Below are positions 1 to 8,874 of a stretch of 64,000 nucleotides of DNA, piece by piece. A program made the translations under genes and the position numbers. The notes below the pieces were generated by a model. The model was given only the letters and a program-made list of their open reading frames with translations. It ran no database searches and was not told the DNA's origin. Origin of the DNA: Zasmidium citrigriseum (Eukaryota > Ascomycota > Dothideomycetes > Mycosphaerellales > Mycosphaerellaceae). The stretch lies in the NCBI GenBank assembly GCA_002786025.1, contig NHNW01000001.1, positions 186,001-250,000 of the forward strand, in the 5' to 3' direction. Within the stretch, counting starts at the first letter, position 1, and the number at the start of each line of letters is the position of its first letter.

Positions 1-1545
1 CCGGCCCAGTTTCCACGGTGCCTACTGAGAATCCTTCACGATGACAAGCGGTTCAAAGACTGTAGACTTCATCTCTCGACCTTTCTAATCAGAGGTTTCA
101 ATTTCCGACCAGAGGTAGCTCTGGACCCCTACGAACTGGAACTCGTCCAGTCGCCGAATCTGCACAGTATCTGCTTCCGCGACGAGGATGTCATAGCGAC
201 GAGACGGACTCGAATGCCCGAAGCCGTTATGTGGGTTGCTCGTGGTGTGGCGCCTCATCTGCGTGTCATGCGGGTGGGGCAGGAGATCATCCAGATGAAC
301 GCCATTCAGGGACCGTCCAACGTCGATAGACACGGCGAACTTTTTCGACGCTTGGATTCGGCTCTTCCAGGTTTGGAGCGTCAACGCGGGCAACTCGAAG
401 AGCTCTCTTTCGAGGGATATGGACCCCCGATGGCAGCCGAGCAGGTCGTCGAGTGGTCGAAATGCATTGATCTTAGTCTTCTTCGAATATTTAACCTAGA
501 CATGAGCATCGAGGACGAAGCGTTGACGGCCCTGGCCGGTTTTAGTTTCGCCAGCTTGACGACTTTGTTGCTCTGGCTCGACATCGAACCAGGGATGATG
601 ACTCTGCCAGAAAGTCGTCATGTCGATTCAACTTCTGGACCTGCTCGAGACTTCTTGTGCAGCCTGCCGCCGCTGAGAGAGTTGAGATTGATGGGGGAAC
701 TCAACCACGAATATCTGCACGATGTGTTGGTCCATCATGGCGAGCGATTACAGACCCTCGAACTCCAACCGATGGGATTCAGTCCTCATCGTCTGTCGCT
801 CTCGCCAGGTGAAGTCCTGTGGATAGGAGAGTATTGTCGGAGATTGGAAGAGCTGAGGATACAAATCCTTCGCTCTCGAGGAGACGCCGAAGAAGTCGCG
901 GCATACGCATCTCTCGGCAGCATTCCAACCCTCCAAACCCTCGACCTCAAACTCGATGCATCGGATTACAAAGCCCTCCGGAACGACGAAGGCATCGCAG
1001 AACCAGATCCTGACCCTGCCCCATGGGCCCCGATCCTCGCCCCGGCCAGAGAACATTTCGACGACTTCGACCGAGAATTCGGCGGCTTCACGGGGTTCGG
1101 CGACCTTTTGAGTCCGTTGAAAGGCCACATCAAAGATATGCTCGTCAACGCCGCTCTTGATCGGAACCTCGCGGAGGCAATCTTCACCAAACTCACAGAA
1201 GCCAAACCCTCGCGAAGCATTCCTTTCGCTCGAGTAGAAATCCAATCTGTCGGTGGAGGGGATTTTGGGACCAGTCGAACCCCGGCTGCGCTTGCCACTG
1301 TGATGAAAGAGATTCAAAGTCAGTGGGGTTTGAGAAGGGATGGGGATACGGGCGACTATGCGTTGGAGGAGCTGGAGTATGGTCAGCGGGCCGGCGGACT
1401 TCAAAGGATGGAACTGGTTGGAGATGATTTGGGTAGGCAAGGGGAGCTGGATCCGAGGGTCTATCTGATGTTTAGAAAACTGTGGCCGCTTAGTGGAGAT
1501 GAGGGTGATTGGCGGAAGGATTGGCATAGCTTTCCTCTGGCTTGA
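1..1545 (+). CDS. F-box/LRR-like protein, 5' partial
   Basis: The reading frame is open from the first base of the window to a TGA at 1543-1545, so this is the C-terminal 514 residues of a longer protein. It has repeated short leucine-rich stretches (for example LSLLRIFNLDMS, LRELRLMGEL, LQTLELQP, LEELRIQIL, LQTLDLKLD) at irregular spacing, the look of fungal F-box/LRR-like proteins. No F-box is visible because the N-terminus lies outside the window. The internal ATG at 214 is not a convincing start, since the upstream 71 codons continue the same composition. The tail is acidic, with no membrane segment. Function unknown; an SCF substrate adaptor is only a family-level guess. Convergent with the protease gene at 1695. 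Confidence 0.6.
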   Translation, partial: PAQFPRCLLRILHDDKRFKDCRLHLSTFLIRGFNFRPEVALDPYELELVQSPNLHSICFRDEDVIATRRTRMPEAVMWVARGVAPHLRVMRVGQEIIQMNAIQGPSNVDRHGELFRRLDSALPGLERQRGQLEELSFEGYGPPMAAEQVVEWSKCIDLSLLRIFNLDMSIEDEALTALAGFSFASLTTLLLWLDIEPGMMTLPESRHVDSTSGPARDFLCSLPPLRELRLMGELNHEYLHDVLVHHGERLQTLELQPMGFSPHRLSLSPGEVLWIGEYCRRLEELRIQILRSRGDAEEVAAYASLGSIPTLQTLDLKLDASDYKALRNDEGIAEPDPDPAPWAPILAPAREHFDDFDREFGGFTGFGDLLSPLKGHIKDMLVNAALDRNLAEAIFTKLTEAKPSRSIPFARVEIQSVGGGDFGTSRTPAALATVMKEIQSQWGLRRDGDTGDYALEELEYGQRAGGLQRMELVGDDLGRQGELDPRVYLMFRKLWPLSGDEGDWRKDWHSFPLA

Positions 1546-1694
1546 GTAAAGACTTCACGCCAGGTAATTGTCTCGTCTCATTGAAAATGACGCAGGCAGT
1601 TTCATTTCAACAATACATAATGTATTGGACCTACCAGACAAGCTGTCTTCTGATATATGTACGGTGGTAGCGACCGTCAGCCATTCATGGCTCA

Positions 1695-4264
1695 TCATGG
1701 CAAGCTCATGAAGTACTTCAGCATCTTAGGATAATTCGGCGTTCCCAAGCCCGTGACCTGCAATTAAAGAGTCAGCTACATTTCCACGATCACGCAAAAC
1801 TCCTGTCGACTTACCGGATCCCACCCCTCAACAGCACTAAACCCATCACTCTGACAATTCGCATTCGTCCCATTCGTAATATCATTCAACATCCCCGGAT
1901 TCGCATACAGCGCATGATTCAAAAACCCCACTGGTCCCTTTCCGGCAATCGTCCTCTGCTGGTTAATCAGCGTGATCACACTGGCAACGACCGGCGCCGA
2001 GAGCGAGGTTCCAAAGAACATAGTGCCCGTGCTGTTGAGGATGGTCGCCATGTAAGCCCCGTTGGCGCTGATGTCTGGATATCCTCGTCCAGCACGGTTG
2101 TATCGACCGCCGTTGGCGCCGATGTTACTCGCATCGGCATTGGCGACGTAAGTGGGATAGCCGGGATTGTGACGAGATGCCCACTCTGCCACGGCTTTCT
2201 TTTGGTAGTCGGCCGTAGGGAAGTAGTTGCTGAAACCACCCGCAGACGAGAAGTACTTGTACGCTTCTTCCCGACCCGGACGATACAAGCTGTGCTGCAA
2301 GGCCGTCTCGGGCTGATTCACGGTCATGTCCGGTCCAAGCAAAGTTCCCCCAACAGAAGTGACGTACGGACAGCTTCCCTGCGCATCGGGGTTAAAGATC
2401 GTTTGATTCTGCCCATTACCGCTCAGACACCCACTCGGCGAGAGATCACCTGGACCAGAACCGACGCCAAAGTCTCCCGATGCAATGAGGATCGTATGGC
2501 CCTGCAGTCCGAGCTTCATCCATTCGTTGCATTGGCGTTGAGCGTAGGCCTTTGGGAAGTTGTTCTCTCCCTCGCCATATGAGATGGAAAGTACACGGGT
2601 GAGTTTGGCGGTGCCGCATTGTCGCTGGCCTTTGTAGCCTCCCGGGGCCGGGTCTGGATAGACAGGATCGATGTCGGGGCTGTCTCCTTTGATTCCGTAG
2701 GCGGCATAGTTGCAATACGAACCGTCGACGGCGTCGAGGAAGGTGTTGAATGTGTTGTTCCCAGCGATCTCCTTGACTGCGTAGTTCTCGTCGTCGACTT
2801 GGTAGACGACGACGCTTTGTGGGTAGACCAGGGAGGTCACGATGTCGATGTCGAGGACGGCTTCTCCACCGTTGTTGGGATCATCTGCGGCTACGGGTGC
2901 CTCACCGCCGTCGATGGAGATGACTTGTGGGGAGTAGTCGGGCGCAACGTACGGTGCGTACTTCTGGAAGTACATGTCGATGTCGGATTGTGCGAAGTAG
3001 TCTCCTTGCTCAAACAAGCCCACAGTGTTGACCGAATCGTTGATGTGTGGGAAGGGGAGTTTGTAGAGATATCTCCAGCACGGAGGTGTCATGTTGCCAC
3101 CGCAGTACTTGACATCATCTGGAAGACCATGCGGCCAGCCGGGTGGGAAGTGGTGTTCAGGTCGCCAGTGAGGATCGGGGTGTGGATGTGGACCATGGTG
3201 GTTCCAGTGAGAGTTTGGTCGATATGGATGTCCCCAATCTTCAGTGCGTCCTCTGTCATCTCCGCGTCCTCTGTCATCTTCGCGCCCTCTGTCTTCTTCG
3301 CGCCCTCTGTCATCTCCACGTCCTCTGTCGTCTCCGCGTCCTCTGTCTTCTTCGCGCCCTCTGTCTTCTTCGCGCCCTCTGTCTTCTTCGCGCCCCCTGT
3401 CATCTCCACGTCCTCTGTCATCTCCACGTCCTCTGTCATCTTCGCGCCCTCTGTCGTCGGTACGCCCTCTGTCGTCGGTACGTCCCCTATCGTCGGCGCG
3501 GCCTCTATCGTCTGTACGTCCCCTATCGTCGGCGCGGCCTCTATCGTCGGCGCGGCCTCTGTCTTCAGCACGGCCTCTATCGTCGGCGCGGCCTCTGTCT
3601 TCAGCGCGGCCTCTGTCTTCAGCGCGGCCTCTGTCTTCAGCGCGGCCTCTGTCTTCAGTCCGCTTCTCGACAACTCTCTTCTTCAAAACGGCTGACATCT
3701 TGACACCAGGCGTGATGTAGTCGATGTGTTCCGCAAGATGCTCTGGCACATGATACTGATGACATCCAAGCCGAACGTGACCGCTATTCGAATGTTCGTA
3801 TTCGTAGATCTCGGAATGAAACAAGCCTTCTGCAACCCGGGCAGGAATGTCTGCTGCGATCCAGCCCTTGTTGTCACTATGCGCGATCAAAGTCTCGTTG
3901 ATCCCGGATGCAATGAGCCATTCTCGAACACTGGATGAGGTCAGAGTTGGAGCTGTCAGTACGAGAAGTCTCGCGCTTACCTGATTACAGTAGCTTGAGA
4001 TGGAGCGAACAGATCGTGAACTTCCTGCTCGGATAAGTGCTTGCCATAGTGCTTCGACTCGGGATGAGAAACCGCTTCCAATCGCTCAGCGCCCACGTCC
4101 AGGTTACTTTGCTTCAGGCCAATGCGAAGAGGAATGATGGCGTGCGGCTGGACACGATCGACCTGGACCCATGAAGCATGGTGAGTGATTGTTCTTCGTT
4201 CGTGAAGGACATGTCCCGCCTGAACGGGGACAAAGGAAGCAAATGTGTAGTAGAGCCAGTGCAT
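1695..4264 (-). CDS. Sedolisin-type (S53) tripeptidyl peptidase with DRGR-repeat linker
   Basis: Secreted acid serine-carboxyl protease. I read three exons, complement(1695..1757, 1815..3930, 3981..4264), 820 residues, with GT-AG introns of 57 and 50 nt. The start MHWLYYTFASF looks like a signal peptide. A pro-kumamolisin activation domain follows to about residue 175 (HPESKHYGKHLS; VREWLIASG). The mature-enzyme start motif MTPPCWRYLYKLP lies after an inserted linker. Visible catalytic residues are Glu and Asp in GGEAVLDID, the oxyanion Asp in ASGDFG and the nucleophile Ser in FGTSLSAP. The calcium site is represented by LNDITNGT and GWDPVTGLGTP; the last exon is needed to complete the latter. 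The linker holds 23 copies of a [TAEG][ED]DRGR hexapeptide (about residues 186-323), followed by a His/Pro-rich stretch. A dibasic KR at the repeat boundary could be a Kex2 site. Likely extracellular tripeptidyl or endopeptidase; which of the two cannot be told here. Confidence 0.88.
3246..3659 (-). repeat. 18-bp minisatellite, 23 copies, encoding DRGR hexapeptides
   Basis: Exactly 414 bp made of 23 units of 18 bp, in frame with the sedolisin gene. Each unit encodes X-[ED]-D-R-G-R, with X being Thr, Ala, Glu or Gly. A degenerate 24th unit (TEDWGH) follows. Variation is confined to the first two residues and synonymous sites, as expected of unequal exchange under a constraint on charge pattern. 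The periodicity keeps frames on the opposite strand open as well, so the long plus-strand reading frames here are artefacts. Confidence 0.95.
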
Positions 4265-5029
4265 GTTAGCGAAGGTGGGAGTGAAAGGTGCTGGCAGGGT
4301 GAGAACGTACGGTTGAGGAGCTCTCTGCTTTATACCGCTCTTGCTCGATGGCTGCACATGCGGCTCAAATCTGCAGTCCAGACTCCAGCATGCGTCACTG
4401 TCAATGGCGTCCACAAGAGGAGGTGCTGTCCTTCGAGTGGCACAGTCCGGCGGTCGAGATCTGTGGAGGATCGCGGTCGAGATCTGAGAACGGAGGATCG
4501 CGGTCGACAGATTCAAGCTCAGATCGGCAAAGAAAAGCAGCCACTTGCAGAAAGCTTGCCGTAAAATACAGATCCGGGGAGCAAGGTGAGTTGCCGCCAA
4601 AGGCTACGCTATGCTCCATGGGGCAATTCGCGGTGATGAAGCAGCTGGTGGCTTGCAGATACCTTTGAGGGGCAAGGGCCGGAAGCGATGAAGAACGGCG
4701 TGGCCGAGTGTAGCTTCACGCCAAAGGCTGGCCTATGCTAGATGCAGCATTCTGCTTCAGTCATGCAGCAACCAATGTGTCCTCGTGTGTAGCTGTGATA
4801 GGTGAGGTTCACGTCGATTCTTGGCTCTGCATCTTGGCCCGCGGCACAGCTGCAGCGAAGACGACGCCACCGCCCGAATGCTCCAATTCTGGATACGTCC
4901 ATCTTCTCTACTACATCAGTTACACGTGCAAGGGTTCAGGCGTTGCGGTGAGTGGCTGCGGGGAACGAGATGATCGAGAGACGGGATGCTTACTCATTGT
5001 CAGTTGTCCAGCCCGGCTGCTGATATACG
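4265..5029. other. Divergent intergenic region
   Basis: 765 bp between the protease (minus) and the first small membrane protein (plus). It holds the protease TATA box and, at about 4450-4510, a short imperfect repeat in which GGAGGATCGCGGTCGA occurs twice. I see no convincing gene. Confidence 0.5.
4329..4334 (-). promoter_or_regulatory. TATA box of the sedolisin gene
   Basis: TATAAA on the minus strand, about 65 bp upstream of the ATG at 4264, a usual fungal core-promoter distance. Sequence match only. Confidence 0.45.
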
Positions 5030-5416
5030 ATGGCGTCCAAGATTGAGCAAAGCCCCTTCGACTCTACCCTCAACAGCATCCTGGGCCTGCAGACCTTACT
5101 CGCTCGCTTTGCATTCTGGATCAATCTTCCATTCTGCTGGATTGTGGTTGTTCTCACATTGTCCGGACACGTGAGTTCCTGGCAGGAGAAGCTCCCGGCT
5201 GAGCAGCAGTACTGGGTCAACATCCTCGCTGGGCTTATGGGAGGTTGGCTGATGCTCTCCCACACCGTTGGCGTCATCGCGGCAATGGGATGGGAGCTGT
5301 GGTGGAATCCATACGCGCACCATCCCAGGTTAAGAGGCAAACTTAGCGCGGAGGAGGAAGTGCACCTGTTGATGATGAATCGGAGGCAGGCCAAGCAAAT
5401 TTGGAGTTGGGAATAA
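5030..5416 (+). CDS. Small two-helix membrane protein, tandem copy 1
   Basis: 128 residues starting MASKIEQS. Two hydrophobic segments, about residues 28-46 and 63-86, are separated by a short polar loop containing EQQYWVN. A basic, conserved tail carries WNPYAHHPRLRGKLSAEEE. I do not recognise the family. The gene is about half identical to the neighbour at 5750, and the most conserved blocks are ARFAFWIN, EQQ[YF]W and NPY.HHP.LRGK. This copy stops about 12 residues earlier than copy 2, yet a CSHCGR-coding stretch matching the end of copy 2 follows in the +1 frame, so the C-terminus looks lost through an indel. Probably an integral membrane protein with both ends on the same side; role unknown. 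Confidence 0.7.
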   Translation: MASKIEQSPFDSTLNSILGLQTLLARFAFWINLPFCWIVVVLTLSGHVSSWQEKLPAEQQYWVNILAGLMGGWLMLSHTVGVIAAMGWELWWNPYAHHPRLRGKLSAEEEVHLLMMNRRQAKQIWSWE

Positions 5417-5749
5417 GCTGCGGAAGTGTTCGCACTGCGGGAGATGATGGCTGTCACATGCTAGTCCGTAGCTATCACATGAGACGATGTAGAGGATGAG
5501 GTGAATGTTTCGGGAAGACCTGGTTCTTAGCTGCGTCTTGGCCCGCGAGGCGGGGGCGGTGGGGAGATGACGCCTTTTAAAAGGCCCATCGCTTCAAGCC
5601 GGCTTGCGATAAGATGTTCCTGTCTTCAATGAGACAACAAAACAATCGATACAAACTTCACTCCAGCGCTTTTGTACGTGTTGGTGCTCGAAAGAAGATG
5701 AAAGCAGAGACTTACACTCAAAGCAGCGATAATGACTCACCCACGAGCC
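5417..5749 (+). promoter_or_regulatory. Spacer between the duplicated genes, promoter of copy 2
   Basis: 333 bp. The first part (to about 5510) matches the 3' flank of copy 2 and belongs to the duplicated unit. A palindromic TATA-like CCTTTTAAAAGG lies at about 5572-5583, some 170 bp before the copy 2 start. Confidence 0.4.
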
Positions 5750-6172
5750 ATGGCCTCCAAACTCGAGTGGATCCCACCCGACAACATCGTCACCATTCTC
5801 CTGAACCTCAAGACAACCTTCGCTCGCTTCGCGTTCTGGATCAACATCCCATTCTGTTTGATCATGCTCATCCTAATAGTGGTCGTCTCATATTGGCCGT
5901 CGCAGCCGCCCAGCGAGCAGCAATTCTGGCTCAACGTGTTCGCGGGACTTTTTGGAGTCCATCTGGTCCTCCTCGTTCCCCTCATCTGCGGCGCGGTCCA
6001 GTGGGAGATGTGGAGGAATCCGTACCTGCATCACCCAAAATTAAGGGGGAAAGTGAGTGTTGAGGAGGAAGAGCACTTGCTGTGGCATAACCGGAGGGAG
6101 GCGACGGCTCTTATGGCACCATTCCGCTGCAGTTATTATGAGCCGCAAGAGTGCCCACAATGCGGGAGATGA
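5750..6172 (+). CDS. Small two-helix membrane protein, tandem copy 2
   Basis: 140 residues if it starts at MASKLEW, chosen because copy 1 begins MASK; an in-frame ATG at 5732 would add six residues. It has the same plan as copy 1: a hydrophobic segment near residues 28-48, a polar EQQFWLN loop, a second hydrophobic segment near 62-84, then WRNPYLHHPKLRGK and an acidic VEEEEHLL stretch. Its C-terminus is longer and ends CPQCGR, a terminal CxxC that could bind metal or be oxidised. Family not recognised. The tandem arrangement with conserved 3' flanks points to a segmental duplication. Confidence 0.7.
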   Translation: MASKLEWIPPDNIVTILLNLKTTFARFAFWINIPFCLIMLILIVVVSYWPSQPPSEQQFWLNVFAGLFGVHLVLLVPLICGAVQWEMWRNPYLHHPKLRGKVSVEEEEHLLWHNRREATALMAPFRCSYYEPQECPQCGR

Positions 6173-6388
6173 TGGCTGTCACATGCTAGTTGATGTAGAG
6201 GATGGAGTGAATGTTTGGGAGGAGGCTTGGCGTTGGAGGTTTGAACTTTGGTGGTGGTGGCGGGGTCGAAACAAAGCTCGGGCCATCTTTGAGAGTCATC
6301 CTCCAATTTCATCTGACTCGATCTTCTGTACATAACAAAGACCAACACAAAGACCTCGCCATTGAGTCTTGACATAGACACAGAAATC

Positions 6389-8564
6389 ATGGCGGATCTA
6401 GGTGAGTGTTTCTTACCTCATGATCATCACAAATATCCAGAATCGTAATCCTAACAAAGGCACAATAGCACCGCCAGCAGCAGCTCCCGAAGAGCCCAAG
6501 GTCTCCAAGCGCGCCGCTGAGAAGGAGGCCAAGAAGGCGGCAGCAAAGGCAAAAAAAGAGGCCTCCAAAGCGGCAGCGCCATCTGGCGGAGCTCCTGCGA
6601 AATCCGCCGAGCCAGTGGACCCTTTCAAGACGGGATGGCTCAAGGGTGTATACAACGAGAAGCCGGTGAAGGACGTCCAGACACGATTCCCGCCCGAGCC
6701 CAACGGCTATCTCCACATCGGCCACGCCAAAGCCATCACCGTCAACTTCGGCTTTGCCAAATCATATGGCGGAAAATGCAACCTCCGCTTCGACGACACG
6801 AACCCTGCTAAGGAGGAAGAGCAGTTCTTCACCAGTATCAAAGACATGGTCAGCTGGCTGGGCTTCGAGCCGGCCAGAATCACACACAGCTCAGACGACT
6901 TTGACCGGCTGTATGAGTTGGCAGAGGAGTTGATTCGGAGGGGAAAGGCATACGTGTGTCATTTGAGTGCAGCCCAGGTCAAGGAGAATCGCGGCGGGAA
7001 AGAGCATGGTCCCAGGAAGGTGTGCGAGGATTGGCACAACTCGCCGGAGAAGAATCTCGAGCTATTCAGAAAGATGAGGGATGGTGGATATGAAGCAGGC
7101 GAGGCACATCTACGCATGAAGCAGTACCTGGGCACCAAGCCTGAAGAGTACGAGGTCAAAGAGGATGACACGCCGGAGATCAAGAAAGAGAAGGCCAAAT
7201 TGAAGTCCCTGGCAGAGAACCCGGCTCTGTGGGATGTTGCTGCATACCGCATCAAGAAGGAGAACTACCACCACCGAACGGGCAACAAGTGGAGGATATA
7301 CCCGACATACGAGTTCACGCACTGTCTCTGCGATTCTTTCGAGGGAATCACGCACAGTCTGTGTACGGTAGAGTTCGAGACTCTGCGACCTGCCTACAAC
7401 TGGCTACTCGAGGCTCTGGATATCAAGCTTCCAGGCAGCGACGAGAAGGGCCCCATGCAGAGAGAGTATGGTAGACTCAATGTCGAGGGAACCATCCTTT
7501 CGAAGCGACGGATTGCGATGCTCGTCAATGGGACGACTGTGGGTGGTGACGCTCCTGATCCGGTGGACGAGGCCGCTGAGGGAGTTGACGAGCTTGCTCT
7601 GGCGGAAGATGGCGAAGAGGAGCCCGAATCTGCATCTGCAGCGGCCAAGGCGGCGACGAATGGCACAGGGCGGAATATCCCACCAGTCGTTCGAGACTGG
7701 AATGATCCTCGCCTGTTCACTCTCGTGGCCCTCCGTCGGCGAGGCGTACCACCAGGCGCTCTGAAGAAGTTCGTCCTCGATCTCGGCGTCACGAAAGCCA
7801 ACGCCAACACCATGACCCACACTCTCGATGCCACGATCCGAACATATCTTGAACGAACAGTCCCTCGACTGATGCTGGTTCTCGACCCCATCAAAGTCGT
7901 CTTCGACAACCTCCCAGACGACTACGTCGAAGAACGGGAAGTTCCTTTCGACCCCAAAGATCCCTCCAAAGGAACCCACAAGGTCCCCTTCACCAAGACC
8001 ATTTACATCGATCGCGACGACTTCCGAGAAGTCGACGACCCCGATTTCTTCCGCCTTTCACCAAACCAGAGCGTTGGCCTCCTCAACGCCGAGCACCCGA
8101 TCCGCTGCATTTCCTTCACCAAAGATCCCGCTACTGGCAAAGTCAACGAGATCAAAGCAGAGTACGGGAAAGACGTCAAGCCCGGCAAAGCTCGAATTCA
8201 CTGGGTTGGCGAATCAGCCGCGCACAAGAGTCCCATCAAAGCCGAATGCCGCATCTTCAACCCGCTCTTCAAGACCCAGAAGCCCAACGAGCTGGACTGG
8301 AAGAACGGCGGCTACTACGACAACGTCAACCCCGAATCGGAGGTTATCTATCCAAACGCCATGGTCGAGTGCGGCTTTCACGAGATTCGCGAGAAGGCTC
8401 CGTGGCCGAAAGAGGAGGGAGAGGCGGCGGGTATGGCGGACAAGAGTAGTGTGAGATTTCAGGGGTTGAGGACGGCATTCTTCGCTGAGGATGCTGATTC
8501 GACGCCGGAGAAGGTTGTGCTGAATCGGATTGTGAGTTTGAAGGAGGATACGGGGAAGAAGTAG
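6389..8564 (+). CDS. Glutaminyl-tRNA synthetase, cytosolic
   Basis: Class I aminoacyl-tRNA synthetase charging tRNA-Gln. Two exons: a 13-nt first exon (6389..6401, coding MADL plus one base), a 67-nt intron, then 6469..8564; 702 residues. After an Ala/Lys-rich N-terminal stretch comes the catalytic Rossmann domain with PPEPNGYLHIGHAKA (HIGH motif), the FDDTNP block, and the KMSKS equivalent ILSKRRIAMLV. The GlnRS/GluRS block DWNDPRLFTLVALRRRG follows, then the C-terminal anticodon-binding beta-barrels ending near GKK. An insertion of roughly 50 residues, acidic and Ala-rich, sits between ILSKRR and WNDPRL. Housekeeping gene; the amino-terminal tRNA-binding domain seen in yeast Gln4 appears reduced to the short Lys-rich segment. 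Confidence 0.93.
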
Positions 8565-8874
8565 AGTTTGACTTCAGCGAGGCGTTGGGGTTGGGATGAG
8601 GACTTGGATGGAGGGATGGGTTGAGAAGTGTACGTCTAGATACCCAATGGAAGAGAAAGAGCTTACTGCAATGCAAGAGATTGAAAACAGTCCCTCGCAA
8701 AGGGTCACTATCTCAACACTGTACGCTAATGCGAGTCCTGCGCCCCGCTGCAGCCTCAATGCAGCCTCAAGCTCCAGCTCCTGACAACTCACCACCTTGA
8801 GCCGATCAGCAAGCACCCTTCACTCAGAACTCCAGCTTCTCGTCCTTCATTCAGACAAAGTCGACAGCCCCAAG
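8565..8874 (+). promoter_or_regulatory. Intergenic, HET-gene promoter
   Basis: 310 bp between the GlnRS stop and the HET-gene ATG. CT-rich toward the gene (TCTCGTCCTTCATTC). Nothing else recognisable. Confidence 0.35.

Larger units (their letters stand above)
5030..6215 (+). repeat. Tandem segmental duplication, unit about 720 bp
   Basis: The two membrane-protein genes and their 3' flanks are repeated in direct orientation. A 30-nt block starting TGCGGGAGATGATGG is identical at 5436-5465 and 6161-6190. A second similar block around GATGTAGAGGATG follows each gene. These flanking matches are tighter than most of the coding region. Confidence 0.8.

Noticed and set aside
748..1527. 259-codon minus-strand open frame
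   Set aside because: Antisense to the LRR-like gene, with no recognisable content.
3089..3720. Several long plus-strand and alternate-frame open frames over the protease repeat
   Set aside because: They result from the stop-free 18-bp periodicity; only the minus-strand frame joins to sedolisin domains on both sides.
8797..8874. N-terminal extension of the HET protein
   Set aside because: It begins at TTG; the first ATG at 8875 starts a typical HET-protein N-terminus.
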